DNA from: Casuarina equisetifolia
Taxonomy: Eukaryota; Streptophyta; Magnoliopsida; Fagales; Casuarinaceae
Assembly (NCBI GenBank): GCA_028551475.1
Contig: CM052361.1
Location: forward strand, 7,385,501 to 7,449,500
Length of the DNA: 64,000 nucleotides
Direction of reading: 5' to 3'
Shown here one piece after another: positions 51,809 to 63,254 of the stretch. Each line of letters opens with the position of its first letter. Position 1 is the first letter of the stretch. The translations under genes were made by a program, and so were the position numbers. The notes beneath the pieces are model-generated. The model was not told where the DNA came from, made no database searches, and worked only from the letters and a program-made list of their open reading frames with translations.

Positions 51809-54040
51809 TTGGCGAAGGGCCTCAGGCATAAAGGTCTTTACACACTAATTGCCAAGCCTGCCAACAATTTTCAAGCCTTCTTCTCCAACCGACAATGCTC
51901 AGCCTCTCTTGGAATCTGGCATCAACGTCTTGGTCATCCAGGGGCCCAAGTTCTTGCCTATCTTCACCAAAATAAGAAGATTTCTGTCACTTCTACTCAT
52001 TCAGCCTTCTGTAATGCATGTCCTCTCAGTAAAAGTTGTAAATTTCCATTTACTAAGTCTCATTCTCGATCTAGCAATCCCTTGGAACAAGTCCACAGTG
52101 ACCTCTGGGGACCAGCACCAATGTCATATGTACAAGGTTTTCAATACTATATCCTGTTTGTAGATGATTTTACCAGATATTCCTGGATCTATCCTCTTAA
52201 GAAAAAGAGTGATGTTTTCTCTATCTTTGTCAAATTTCACACTTTTGTTGAGAAACAGTTTTCTACCTGTATCAAGATCCTTCATACTGACGGTGGTGGA
52301 GAATTTATCAACAATACTATGACTTCTTATTTGGCCACTCATGGTATTCAACATAGGCTTTCTTGCCCTCACACCCCGGAGCAGAATGGAATAGCTGAGC
52401 GAAAACATAGGCATTTTATGGAACTCAGTTTGGCCATGTTGTGTGTTGCTCATCTTCCTAAAAGGTTCTGGTTTGAAGCCTTCTCCACTGCTTGTTTTCT
52501 TATTAATCGGCTGTCATCCCCATCTCTTGGTCACACTTCACCTTTCTCTCTTTTGTTTGCCAAAGAACCAGACTACTCCCAACTTAGAGTCTTTGGTTGC
52601 TCTTGTTTTCCCTACCTCCGAGATTATACCCCTCACAAATTGGCTACTAGATCCCTACAGTGTATTTTCTTGGGATACAGTGAGTTACATAAAGGTTACC
52701 GATGTCTATACTATCCTACTGGTCGAGTTTACATTTCTCGGCATGTTCTATTTGATGAAACAAACTTCCCATGTACCCTTATCTCACCCACTTCCTCTTC
52801 CACACCTACTGTCATTCCGGGCTCTTACATTGATCCTATTGATTACCCCTCTCACAACTCGACTTTTACTGCAAACAGTTCAGCCTCTTCTTCAGCTCCT
52901 AGTAAACTTACTCAAACACCTAGCATTCCTTGTTCCCGCAAATTGTTTGTAACAGGTTCTGCTCTTCCCACTCCTAACACTGCTGAAGCCTCTGAAGTTG
53001 CTGCCCCACTGAATGCTGCCATCACTCCTACCTCAGCAGCTTCTCCCCCCCTCTTCCCCACCACTTATTTCCCAACTTTGTCTCCATCTCTTCAGTTTTG
53101 TTCTTTACAGCCTTACCCTCCACAACTTCCTATTACATCAGCTACATCCTCTCCTACATCCTCTCCTACAGCCTCTCCCTTCACTCTTAGCCGTACCCCA
53201 CCACCCACAGATCCTGTTCCCAGTCCTGCATTCTCTCCACACCTCAACTTATCACCTATAGATTCTCTTATCGACACCACTCTCCCTCACTCTACACACA
53301 TATCTCCATCACCCACCAGCTTTACCTCTGCTATTTCCTCTCCCAAACCCACCTCCACCATAGTTACCCAATCTAAAAATGGAATTTTTAAGCCTAATCC
53401 TAAATATGCTCTCACCACAGTCATGACTACTCCTTCAGTTCCCACATCTGTTTATGCAGCACTTGAACATCCAAGGTGGTATGCAGCTATGTCTGATGAA
53501 ATGGATGCCTTGCATAAAACCAAGACTTGGACCTTGGTATCCAAACAACCTAGAATGCACATAGTCAGTTGCAAATGGGTTTTTAAACCCAAGTTGGCAG
53601 CAGATGGCTCTCTTTCCCGTCTCAAGGCCAGATTAGTGGCCAAGGGATTTCATCAAGAAGAAGGGTTAGACTATTTTGACACCTTCTCTCCTATTGTTCG
53701 CCCTACCACAATAAGATTGGTTCTCTCTTTAGCAGTAACTCTTTCTTGGCCAGTACTTCAATATGATGTCTCTAATGCTTTCTTGCATGGATTTTTGGAT
53801 ACACCCGTTTACATGGAGCAGCCCCCTGGTTTCATTGATGCTTCCAATCCCACTGCTATTTGCTCTCTTCACCGTGCTCTCTATGGCTTAAAACAAGCCC
53901 TTCGAGCATGGTTTGACCGTTTTAGCTCCTACCTGTTGGAATATGGGTTTTTTGCTCCTCTTATGACTCTTCTCTCTTCATCTACACTCATGGTAACACT
54001 GTCCTTTGGCTTCTCTTATATGTGGATGACTTGCTTCTAA
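51809..54040 (+). pseudogene. copia integrase and reverse transcriptase, frameshifted
   Basis: A 743-codon frame in the same register as gag. It starts with the pre-integrase zinc-binding part (WHQRLGHP, then Cys-x2-Cys), followed by the integrase core (HSDLWGP, HTDGGGEF, PEQNGIAERKH). A long Ser/Pro/Thr-rich linker follows, then reverse transcriptase (WVFKPKLAADGS, VSNAFLHG, LYGLKQ). The frame shifts near 53945-53970: the catalytic Tyr-Val-Asp-Asp codons lie at 54019-54030 in another register, so the polymerase cannot be made. Confidence 0.9.
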
Positions 54041-54189
54041 CAGGAAACTCCACATCTTCTATATCCCACCTTGTTGATCATCTCTGCACTTACTTTCCTC
54101 TCAAATCTCTCGGCAAGGCACATTACTTCTTAGGCATTGAAATTGTCTCCATTCCAAATGACTTTGTTCTTACCTAGAAATAATTCATA

Positions 54190-55071
54190 TTGGATATCTT
54201 GAAACGTGCAGCAATGTTATACAGCAAACCTATAGCCACACCTCTTGCCACTAAACCTCCATCCTTAAAGAACCCCTCTCAATCTTGTGCTGCCCCTGGC
54301 CTTTTTCAAAGTATCCTAGGAGCTTTACAGTATCTTACAATTACCAGACCCGAAATTGCATTTTCTGTTAATCGCCTCTGCCAATCAATGCATGCCTTAA
54401 CGATCCTAGACCATCACAACCTAAAACGGCTACTGAGATATCTTCGTGGCTCTTACACTGTGGGCTTACACTTCAATTCCAGAAGTACTCTGAATCTCTG
54501 TGGTTACAGTGACTCAGACTGGGCAGGCTGCAAAACCACTCGACGTTCCACATCTGGTTTCTGCTTCTTCTTAGGAAGCAATTTGATCTCTTGGAGCTCC
54601 AAACGACAGTATATTGTGGCCAGATCCTCAACTAAAGTTGAGTACAGAGCTTTAGCTTCTGCCACTGCTGAATCAACATGGCTATGCTCACTGCTCCGTG
54701 ATCTTGGCATTTTTCAATCCCACCCCACAATCATTTACTGTGACAACATGGCAGCATTGAGATTAACTACTAAACCTACTCTTCATGGAAGAACAAAACA
54801 CGTGGAAGTTGATTTCCACTTTGTCAGAGAAAAGGTTACACTTAATCTTGTTACTACAAAGTTTATATCAACAAAACAGCAGATAGCTGATATCTTAACT
54901 AAGCCTCTTTGCAAACCAACTTTTCTCTTCTTAAGAAACAAACTTGGCCTGATATCCCCACCAAGTTCACAAGAGCATGCTAAGAAATCAGATTCACTGG
55001 AGCATGTTAAGTTATCAGCTTCAGGTAATAGCTGTAGAAGTGCTGGTTCCACAGACCATGTTAAGGAATAA
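54190..55071 (+). pseudogene. copia RNase H region
   Basis: This frame carries the end of reverse transcriptase and RNase H (SDSDWAGC, RSTSGFCFFLG, YCDNMAAL, KHVEVDFHFVRE, ADILTKPL). It lies in the register of the displaced Tyr-Val-Asp-Asp, but TAG at 54175 and TAA at 54181 cut it off. It runs 13 bases into the right LTR. Confidence 0.9.
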
Positions 55072-55337
55072 GCTCTAGTAGCCACTAATAGCAGTCAGCA
55101 TAAAGGCCAGCATGGCCCTCCAGCTCAGCCTCTAACTAACACACAACAGAATTAATTGACTAACTGTTAATTTTGTTAGATTTACCAAACTTTGTTAGAC
55201 TATAACTTACTTTAGTTAAACTCCTGTAAACTCTATATAAACTGCCCTCGATGCAGTAATCTGTAAGCCATTCATTCTAATAGAAGCAGAGCTTCGAGGT
55301 CTCTAATTTCCCTTCTGCAAATTTAAGATTTTTCTTC
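55059..55337 (+). repeat. 3' LTR of copia element
   Basis: 279 bp, about 96 percent identical to 50219-50497, followed by the target duplication tataat. Confidence 0.92.
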
Positions 55338-56813
55338 TATAATACCCATTAAGGACCAGAATAAAGTTTTCCAATAAAATGCTCCAATGAATTCCATTTC
55401 TTAATTTCCACCCATGAACTTCAGTATTATGGAAGGAATCAAGTTCAATACTAGAAAACTTACCGTTTTCAAGCTTAATAAGCCAACGGAATTTCAAAAA
55501 AAAAACTGAAGCCCTATAATACTCAACTCCTCTGCTTTCCAAGAATGCCCAGGACTTGCCCTTATGCTCTTATGACCTTGGTGAAGATAATGTTGAAAGC
55601 GTCGTCTAAAACTTTTCCAGCATTGCGCTTGCAGGAATTTTCGCCGGCGAAGCTCCAGCGGCCGCCCCTAGTGGAGGAAAGAGTGTCTGATATACCTCCG
55701 ATTAGGCATATTGGCTAAAAGTCGAGCTTGTGCCATCTCGCATGGAAGCCCATTTGGCCCCTCCATGTCGGAAACCATCGCATGATGTTTCTTTCACCAC
55801 TGACCCATCGCTGGCCTTTGGGATCTCATTTTGCTTGGCCACTGCTTCCAATGCCTCTTTTAACACCAGATCTGGCCTTTCCAATTAGATCTAGTCATCA
55901 CATCTCCTTTTGTCCTCGGTTCCGCCATTAGTGCAGCATATAATCTCCTAATCCCACTTAAACAAAACCCAAATTTCAACTCGGAAACATCCACTACACC
56001 CCTAATAGCATCCCCTTTCAAACTAACCTGGAACTGTGGTCGCCAAAATTTTCGCCGATGACACTCCGACTATCGCCCCTGGTGGAATAGAGCTCCAATG
56101 ACCAACCCGACTGATAAATCAGGAGGTCGGCTTCTGCGGTGGCTAGTGCGTGGGGGTCCATTTGGCACCCAATGGCCTAGATTTGCCATCGTCCATGTTC
56201 GACAAAGCCTCTTTGTCACCGGAATCCAAAGTCGGATGTTGGCTAGCTATTTTTGACACCTTTATTGACCTGCGATTCCGTCTGGCGGCCTTCCCCAATG
56301 GTTAAATGACTTCCCCATCCCAATGAAAACATAGACAAGTCGTCGACCTCGTTTTGCCGCACGTTGAAATGCGACTAATCTCTAGTCGACCGAAGGGTGT
56401 GTGAGCCATTTTGGTCTTTTCTTTTGCTTCATGCCCTCGTTGCGTAAGGTTTTAGGCTGTCTTCACCTATGTGCAGTGTGAGATTGCCACCGCTTCCCAG
56501 GGCGTCGACCTATGGAAGTCAAGCAATGTGATTTCTTTGGCTTTTGAGTTGCCTTCTCTATAGATTGGAAGCAGGAATCAGTCAGAATGAAAACTTCTAA
56601 TGGCACTGCGTTCTCTTTTTCTACTCGTTCTCAGGCTGCTTCCTTCTGCATCTCCTTACGCAATTCCCGTAGGTTTGTGCACATTGACTTTAAGTGAGTT
56701 TCCATTTAGTCCACACAGTTATATGCCTGCATCACCAGAGCTTTAAGTTTTACAATGTCTTCCAACTTCAACCAAAACCCGCCATTTGATGGGCAATTCC
56801 CCAGGCCGGAACT

Positions 56814-56825
56814 GTTCCGATACCA
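56814..56825 (-). other. Primer-binding site of outer LTR element
   Basis: TGGTATCGGAAC on the minus strand lies two bases inside the right LTR. It fixes the element's minus orientation. Confidence 0.65.
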
Positions 56826-56827
56826 TT

Positions 56828-57118
56828 TGTAACAGGTTGGATATGCGTAAAGCCTGAACAAATGACATGGTGTTCGGATTTGGACTTTGAAAGGGAGAAG
56901 ATTTTGGCCTCATCAGAGGGAGACAACCACCTTAGGCCTCCTTGAAGGGAGACCCGACACCTCTGGTCTCATTCGAGGGAGACGCCACCTCCATGGAAGA
57001 AAACTTCCCCAATTCCATTCATTCAAAAGTCCCCTAATACAATGCATCTAACAGAATATAAAAAGATAATATAGGCTGGGCCTATCTTTTTGCTTGGGCT
57101 TACATTTGGCCCGTAACA
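56828..57118 (-). repeat. 5' LTR of outer element
   Basis: About 291 bp, beginning TGTTACGGGCC and ending CTGTTACA on the minus strand; direct repeat of 47440-47726. Confidence 0.8.
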
Positions 57119-57889
57119 CCCCCTCTAAAAAAAAGGACCAAACCATATAGTTGTGTGTGGAAACTTGCATCCTTATGAATGAAACATAATATAATTTTTT
57201 TCATTTGTCTAGTATTACATCCATTTCCCATATTTAGTGAGTTCTTCGTAACAAACCAACGAAGGAGAAAACTCATAATTTTCTACCAGACAATCAGAAG
57301 TGAGTTAACAACTCCTAATTGCCAACAAAGTCCTAGAAACTAGGTCTTGTTAATAACTCTTAAAGATTCTCTTTTGATAAGTATTGTATGGATTATATGG
57401 ACTCACCATTGCCCATGCAATTGATAAATGATCTTTATATTAGCTTTATTAAAAAAAGTAAATAACACAAATAAATAATATTTAAATCCATTACACCATC
57501 CTTCTATATTGTCTAATAAGTCGTCTAGGATTGGACAAAGAAGTGTATGTTGGCTCACCCGAAATTCGTAGCTCCCAAAAGATAACGGCCCATCTCATGT
57601 TAGTAAACGTGATGCATTCTTGAAGCAAAAAGTTAAAGTAATATATAACTGGAGTCGTTTTATTCTTCCCATAGGGGTTGCATTGCCTAACCTATCCGTT
57701 GCATTGTCTAAGAAGGATAGGGAAAAAGTGATTCCAAGACTGTTTAAAATTATTATATCTCACATAATGGTTTAGTTCAATAGCATGGGAGCACAAATAT
57801 AAGGTCCTGATTTTGGTCTCCTTGACATTCCCCCTATCTTTTGGATTGGCTTATGTAGTATTAAAAGTCAAGTATACTTCACTTCATTT
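57119..57889. other. AT-rich intergenic DNA
   Basis: No gene or repeat family is recognised between the outer LTR element and block R. Confidence 0.4.
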
Positions 57890-59490
57890 AACTTTAAGCC
57901 CAGTGATATTTAGTGCACAAGAGAAAGTGTAAGACAAGTCTCACAGCAAAAGATAAGGTCTCTAAAATAAAGTTTAAATGAAAAAAAAAGGACTATTTAA
58001 CCTTTAAATTAGCTTTTAAGTTAAACCTTTGAACCTTTTGACATTGTATATTTGTTGGCTTTATGCATTTAAAAAACTTGACAAATTAAAGGATCAATTA
58101 TATAGCTCTTTTGGTGTCATGATATAGGAAAGAAAAGATTTATTGCTACATGTATATAAAAATAGGATAATACTTAAGATGAGGTTAACCTTTAATATTA
58201 ACAAGCTGCAATATAAATATTACTCTTTTGTTCTAAATGAACAACCTAGAGAAGTGAGATTGTGAATCCAAACCCCATCCCAAGTTCATTCACTACTCAT
58301 TTGTTAGCAACTAGGGGATTTCTACCTCACACACCATAAAAGGGCATTAGAGGCGTCCAAATTTCTATCCATGGTCATGCAACAAGAGAACTAGACAAAT
58401 CAGTCGGGACATCAAAGCCAATCTCAAAGGGGTTAGTGGTATTATCATTGAGCCTAATTCATTCAATCCTATCTTTTAAACCCCAAATTTACTGTCACTC
58501 TTTAGGGTTCTCTATTCAAATTAGGCTTGTCCATACATGTACGCCCAAGCCAATTTAAAACATGACGTGATATTGAGGTTCAACATTTACTCATTCAAGT
58601 GAATGTGTCAAACCAAGCAATAGCATTTCTTTTTGGTCCTAAAAATAGTTTTCTTGATGGAAAGTGATTACTTAGTTAGTGCTAAAGTGTTACTCATTCA
58701 TTGTATAGACCAACATGAAAGTGAAAACTATTTATTAGATTTATTTTTTCCTCTAGAGATAATAATGTAGTTATATTACTACCAAGTTTCTAGGACCTTC
58801 AAGTATTGCTTGAATTAAAAATCATAATTAATAGTCAGAACAAGTATTATATGCTTTATTAAACACCTAAATAATAATGCTTGTAAGCTTGTTGGGACAT
58901 TTGATACAACTACATACACCACCGAGCTCTTACACCATTTTCTTCATCAATGAGGTTTAGCTAGGGATACCCTTGCATATATATGCTTCTTTAGAGCAAT
59001 TTCTTTTTTGTTTAGGCTAATGTTAAAACTACTATTTATTATTGAAGAAGGAGAGTTTGGAGCCAATAATACACTTTGTTTCCTTCCTTATTGACCAAGT
59101 TGTTACTAATAAGCTTATTGGTCTCTTCCAATTTATAGCCTCTTTAGTTATGAGATACTTGTCATTATCTATTTTCCAGTAAGCACTACCTAAAAAAAAA
59201 AGTCCTTTAATTTGAGATTTCTCAAATAGCAAATGAAGCCAAGTACATGGAAATGTTTGCAAGTCTCTTAAAGAACCAACTACTAACATTGTTACTCTTT
59301 TATTTTTTAGATAGTATATCTAACTACAATTCTTTAGATGTCATCAAGTATTGAAAAAAGAAAAGAAAAGAAAAGAAAAAATAAAAATAATGTAGGTTTA
59401 ATTTTGGCTACATATGAAAACAACCTCTAAACCATATACTAGAAGAAACCTACTTATTAACCACTATATGCTTTCAACAAAACAAGCAAC
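57890..59490. repeat. Block R copy: SSP5 3' flank
   Basis: Matches 19540-21180 along its length with scattered small indels. Noncoding. Confidence 0.65.
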
Positions 59491-59519
59491 CTGTTGTTGA
59501 ATCACAGTGCTTTCAACAT

Positions 59520-60278
59520 CAAACAACCTCAAGGAGGGCATTTGTGCTTATATAGATTACACTTTCCACCTGGAGGATCTTTTGAGGGACCACATGACCC
59601 AAATCAAGAACTAGAAGAACATTGCACTATTGGTCCTTTTTAGCCTCTACCAATACCTGAAACATGATGACACACAAAGATGTATCAAAATATGACCAAT
59701 TTAAAGAAACTAACAAGGATATAAAACAACCTCAGGGATGGCAATTATGCCTGTACAAATCACAATTTTTACTTGGTGCACATCATAATTTTCCCCTATA
59801 GACTGGAGAGTTCAAGATTGACCTAGTAAGCCTCCAAAATCTATTGTCTTGTCATTACAATAAATATAATAACATATAGAGATGTACCATAATATGATCA
59901 ATCTGAAGAAGCTTACAAGGGAAACAAGGGCCAAACCAGTAAAGTTAGATTAATGTTGTAATGGCAATTTAACTCGTAGTTTAATAGCTTCAAAGCAAAC
60001 TCCTCGCAATTGAAGGAATCCTTCTCCAACCAATAGATTAAAACAATATTTAATTGGCAAATTACAAGGCATAAACAAGTAATAGCCATTTGAAATAAAG
60101 CTCAATGAACTGTTTTTTATAAATAATAACATCAGTCTAATAAGCAAGTATGGAAGAAAAGTAAATTTAAACTATCGAGTATAATCAATGATTTCATTAC
60201 CTATTCCTCGATTTGAAACTAAGGAGAAATGAATAATGTGAAGGCTAAGAGAAGACAAACAAGTAGAAAGGCCTTCAT
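59520..60278 (-). pseudogene. SSP5: dead copy of the small secreted protein gene
   Basis: Exon 1 (60201-60278) starts like its sisters (MKAFLLVCLLLAFTLFISP), but a one-base deletion produces an in-frame TAG right after that and spoils the splice phase (78 bp where a phase-1 end is needed). The exon-2 homologue near 59760-59850 has lost most of its coding sequence. The terminal exon near 59525-59650 carries two in-frame stops, though its end still reads NLYKHKCPP. The TATA box is deleted. All three exon regions and the promoter are therefore damaged. Confidence 0.8.
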
Positions 60279-61669
60279 TTTGGAAGTCATGGTGCTAAAC
60301 TTCTCTACCTTAGACCACCCAAGTGTAAACATCACTAATGGAATAATTGAATGTAATAAAACAAGCCAAATGATGTAGGGTATAAGAAATTGCCCATAGA
60401 AGGAACATAGGATGTAAGTGAAAAGTACTGCAAAGACTCACATAATCAAAAGAAGACTTCAACAAGTGAAGGTTGATACGAGAAACACTAAATTGACTAA
60501 GGATATTTGATGCTTTTGTTGCTTTTGTTGCTTTTGTTGCTTTTGCTAATTATTACTCTCCCTATTTTACGTGGCTTAATGTATTTTTGTATAGACACTA
60601 GAATACCTTAATCAATATCCATGTTAAGTCATTGCTATCTAGATCAATATTGTAGCAATTGCATTTGTTTATACGTTCTTATTGGGATATAAAGTGCTAA
60701 GAGAGAAGGAACCATATTTTAAGTATGCAATACAATTATAGAAAAATTTGGCTTTTTCAAATTTGACAATGAACTCAACATTCTTGCTTTGAAATAATTT
60801 GACTTCTTTTCCCTTTTTCCCTCTAAAGTAAGGTCACATTTTATTATTTTTATTTCTACAAGTTTCTCTCCTAGCCACGAATGAAATATGGTTTCCATGT
60901 AAGAGGTTAATTGACCTTTACCATAAGGATAACTAAATCTTAATAATTATTACACTTACATGTTTCTTGATATGATTAGTTCATTTCAAAGTAATTCATT
61001 TGTATTGCCAATTAACTGCTTAGATTGATCATTAAAGCATAAGAGGCTTAAGCAAAGATTTACCATAATTATACCCCTCCAATATTAGTGAGTTATAAAT
61101 GTTTATTTTTATCTCCCAAAATATATTAGAAAAATATTTTAAACCGTATTATATTTTGGTGAAAAGATAAATTGTATTAATAAATATTAAAGTATAGAAA
61201 CATATAGGCATATCTCAACATTACATAAGTTACCATATCTATAAAAAGATAAAAGTTAAAAGCTTTCAAATCTTCACTCAAAATAACATTGCCTTTGGGA
61301 GGATTTTATTTTTTTTAACAAAAAAATTCTCTCTTGTACTACCTTCTTTATATTTTTAAACAAAGTCGGCATATTTTTGAATTGTATTATACATTTCATA
61401 TTTTTAAGTTTCATATTATTTTCCATTTTTTTGTTTCATACTGGACTTCACAATGACTTTGAATGTAAGCATATTGTGTCTTCAAATAAGCAACAGAATA
61501 ACATAAAAATATTATAATTGCTCATTCAACATTTATGAAAAAAAAAAATAGGTCGTAGCTTGGTTCCAAGATCACTTATCATTTTCTTTTTATAAAATAA
61601 GTATTTAAAACAACATAAGAACTATTATAACCTTCTCTCTAAAAAGGTTTTAAAAAAAAATTAAAAATG
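60279..61669. other. SSP5 upstream region and AT-rich DNA
   Basis: 60300-60720 matches the SSP1 upstream region and contains a 9-bp tandem repeat (tgcttttgt, about four copies, 60511-60545) not seen in the sisters. 60720-61669 is AT-rich with no gene seen. Confidence 0.5.
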
Positions 61670-62880
61670 GATGGTATGAGACTTGCCCTCGTCACCTAGT
61701 CTATTAAAGTGAGCTATTAGGGATGTTAACCATGAATTCTAGCGTTCAATTATGAGTGCATGAGTTTGGGTGTTAGAAGATATTGATATTAAGCATTGAC
61801 TCATTCAACCAAATAAGTTAAAAGAAAGTGATAGGATGTCATTTTGGCCCTCAAAAAAATTTTCACGAAGAAAATTCAGAGTAAGGGTCCCAATGGAATG
61901 GCATACACAACATAGAAATAAGAGTCCAAAAGGAAAGAATTCAATGCTTTTTGTGGTGATTGTAGAACTCTGTATACTTGTCCAGTTCAATGGCATCTAA
62001 AAAACTATCTAGAACCATTTGTTGGGAATTTGTTATAATTAGGTGATGACGGCAGTATTATAACTTCTCCTTCTAGGATTATTGAAGTGTTAGGAAATGA
62101 GTAAGTGAGGCTGGTGTGGTCGTGTGAGTTGCTGGGGGAAGAGAATGCAGTGCGCAGCGGCATGCTGCTGCTGGGCTTCACTGTAGCAATCCTGCCGGCC
62201 CAAGTCCGACGGTGCAGCCTAGTGTTTTCAGGAGTGAGATGTGCATGTCACTTATACCCTCCTGATAATTTCCTAATGAGAAAGAAAAGGGGCTGAAATC
62301 TACTAGTGGCCAAACCACTCAAAAATATGTGTCTTCATTTGCCTTTAATCCTTGGTGTTATGTGTTGTTAGTGTGATGCGTAGTTTAATGCTCCAACAGC
62401 ACCTTTGGTGATGATGAACAAGGAATGCGGCCTGGAGTTCTTATCGTAGGCGGAGGCAAGGTTACAAACCCCAAGGGATAAGTCATTGAGCCCCCGACGC
62501 CTTCATCATGATAGAAAACACAAAGAGAAGTAAAGGACGGATGCACCTTCTGGAAGTTCTTCGGGGAGATGGTAAAAGTCACGCCTGTAATATGTGGCGG
62601 TGAGGTCTTATCTCTTTTTCCGTAGATTATAGATCCCATGTCACTGTCAAATGGCTACCAAACATTAACATCGAGCATGACGATTGAAGAAAGCACCCGC
62701 CAAGTCTTACTGGTTGGAAGTCTTCATCTCTATACTGTAAAATCAACGATAATAATAAAATGGACTTTCGACTTTTGCATAAACCTTAAGTTAAACTATG
62801 TCATCTCTTTCAACAAACTTAAAAATGTCAAATATTTACCTACAATGGAAACAATGTTATTGGTAATTTATTACTCTTAT
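61670..62880. repeat. Block Q copy between SSP5 and UGT
   Basis: Block Q, interrupted at 62020-62398. The SINE-like relic follows at about 62400-62530. The same block lies in the same position in the SSP1-UGT unit (22490-23340). Confidence 0.6.
62020..62398. mobile_element. Candidate solo LTR inside block Q
   Basis: 379 bp missing from all other block Q copies. It starts TGTTGG and ends CCAACA, the TG...CA inverted ends typical of an LTR. I cannot see a matching target duplication or a second copy in the window, so a different insertion type remains possible. Confidence 0.4.
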
Positions 62881-63254
62881 GTTAGATCCGTAGTTTAAGC
62901 ATTTCAACTGATTCAAAATCTTACGGTGCAGTATGAGAATTATCTTGTCAATCATTTCTTCAACAGGGAGTTTGAGACGCGGTAGTTAAGCCACGAATAG
63001 GCGTTCATGTGAATGGGTAATCTCAAATATGGATTTGTAAATGCTACTATGCCATCATGGTAAAGCATTGCCCTCGCTAATAATGACCTTTATTCATGGC
63101 AATCATGGAAGTTGAACCAAACCAACATTAATTAATTTGAACGCAAAACTGATAATATTAGCTTTAAGACCACCAATTATTGCACCAGCAAACCATAGAG
63201 CTTTCCCAGATAGAAGGAAAGGAAAGAGAAGCAACCATTCCAAAACTGCAAATC
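62881..63254. other. 3' flank of UGT gene
   Basis: Partly shared with 23341-23640 beside the UGT remnant. Contains the UGT 3' untranslated region; no separate gene is seen. Confidence 0.45.

Larger units (their letters stand above)
50219..55337 (+). mobile_element. Ty1/copia retrotransposon nested in the outer element, inactive
   Basis: Two 279-bp LTRs (50219-50497 and 55059-55337) differ at about 12 positions (roughly 4 percent). The element is flanked by a six-base duplication tataat (50213-50218 and 55338-55343), which shows a true insertion. A primer-binding site tggtatcaaagc follows the left LTR. The order gag, protease, integrase, reverse transcriptase, RNase H is that of Ty1/copia. 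It is broken by an in-frame TAG, a frameshift in reverse transcriptase and two more stops. The LTRs begin TG but end TT or TC instead of CA, and no clear polypurine tract precedes the right LTR. Confidence 0.95.
47440..57118 (-). mobile_element. Outer non-autonomous LTR retrotransposon (about 4.6 kb without the nested element)
   Basis: Two direct repeats, 47440-47726 and 56828-57118, are about 90 percent identical. Read on the minus strand they begin TGTTACGGGCC and the right one ends CTGTTACA, followed after two bases by a primer-binding site TGGTATCGGAAC (56814-56825) matching initiator-Met tRNA style. A purine-rich AAGGAGGATGGA precedes the other LTR (47727-47738). The internal part (47727-50218 plus 55338-56827) shows a degraded gag-like start with charged helices near 56500-56790 and only scattered frames elsewhere. 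I recognise no protease, integrase or reverse transcriptase, so it looks like a LARD-type element. C-rich DNA on both sides makes the target-site duplication unclear. Confidence 0.75.

Noticed and set aside
52443..53261. Plus-strand frames of 169 and 82 codons rich in Leu and Pro
   Set aside because: Out-of-register shadows of the copia integrase and linker region.
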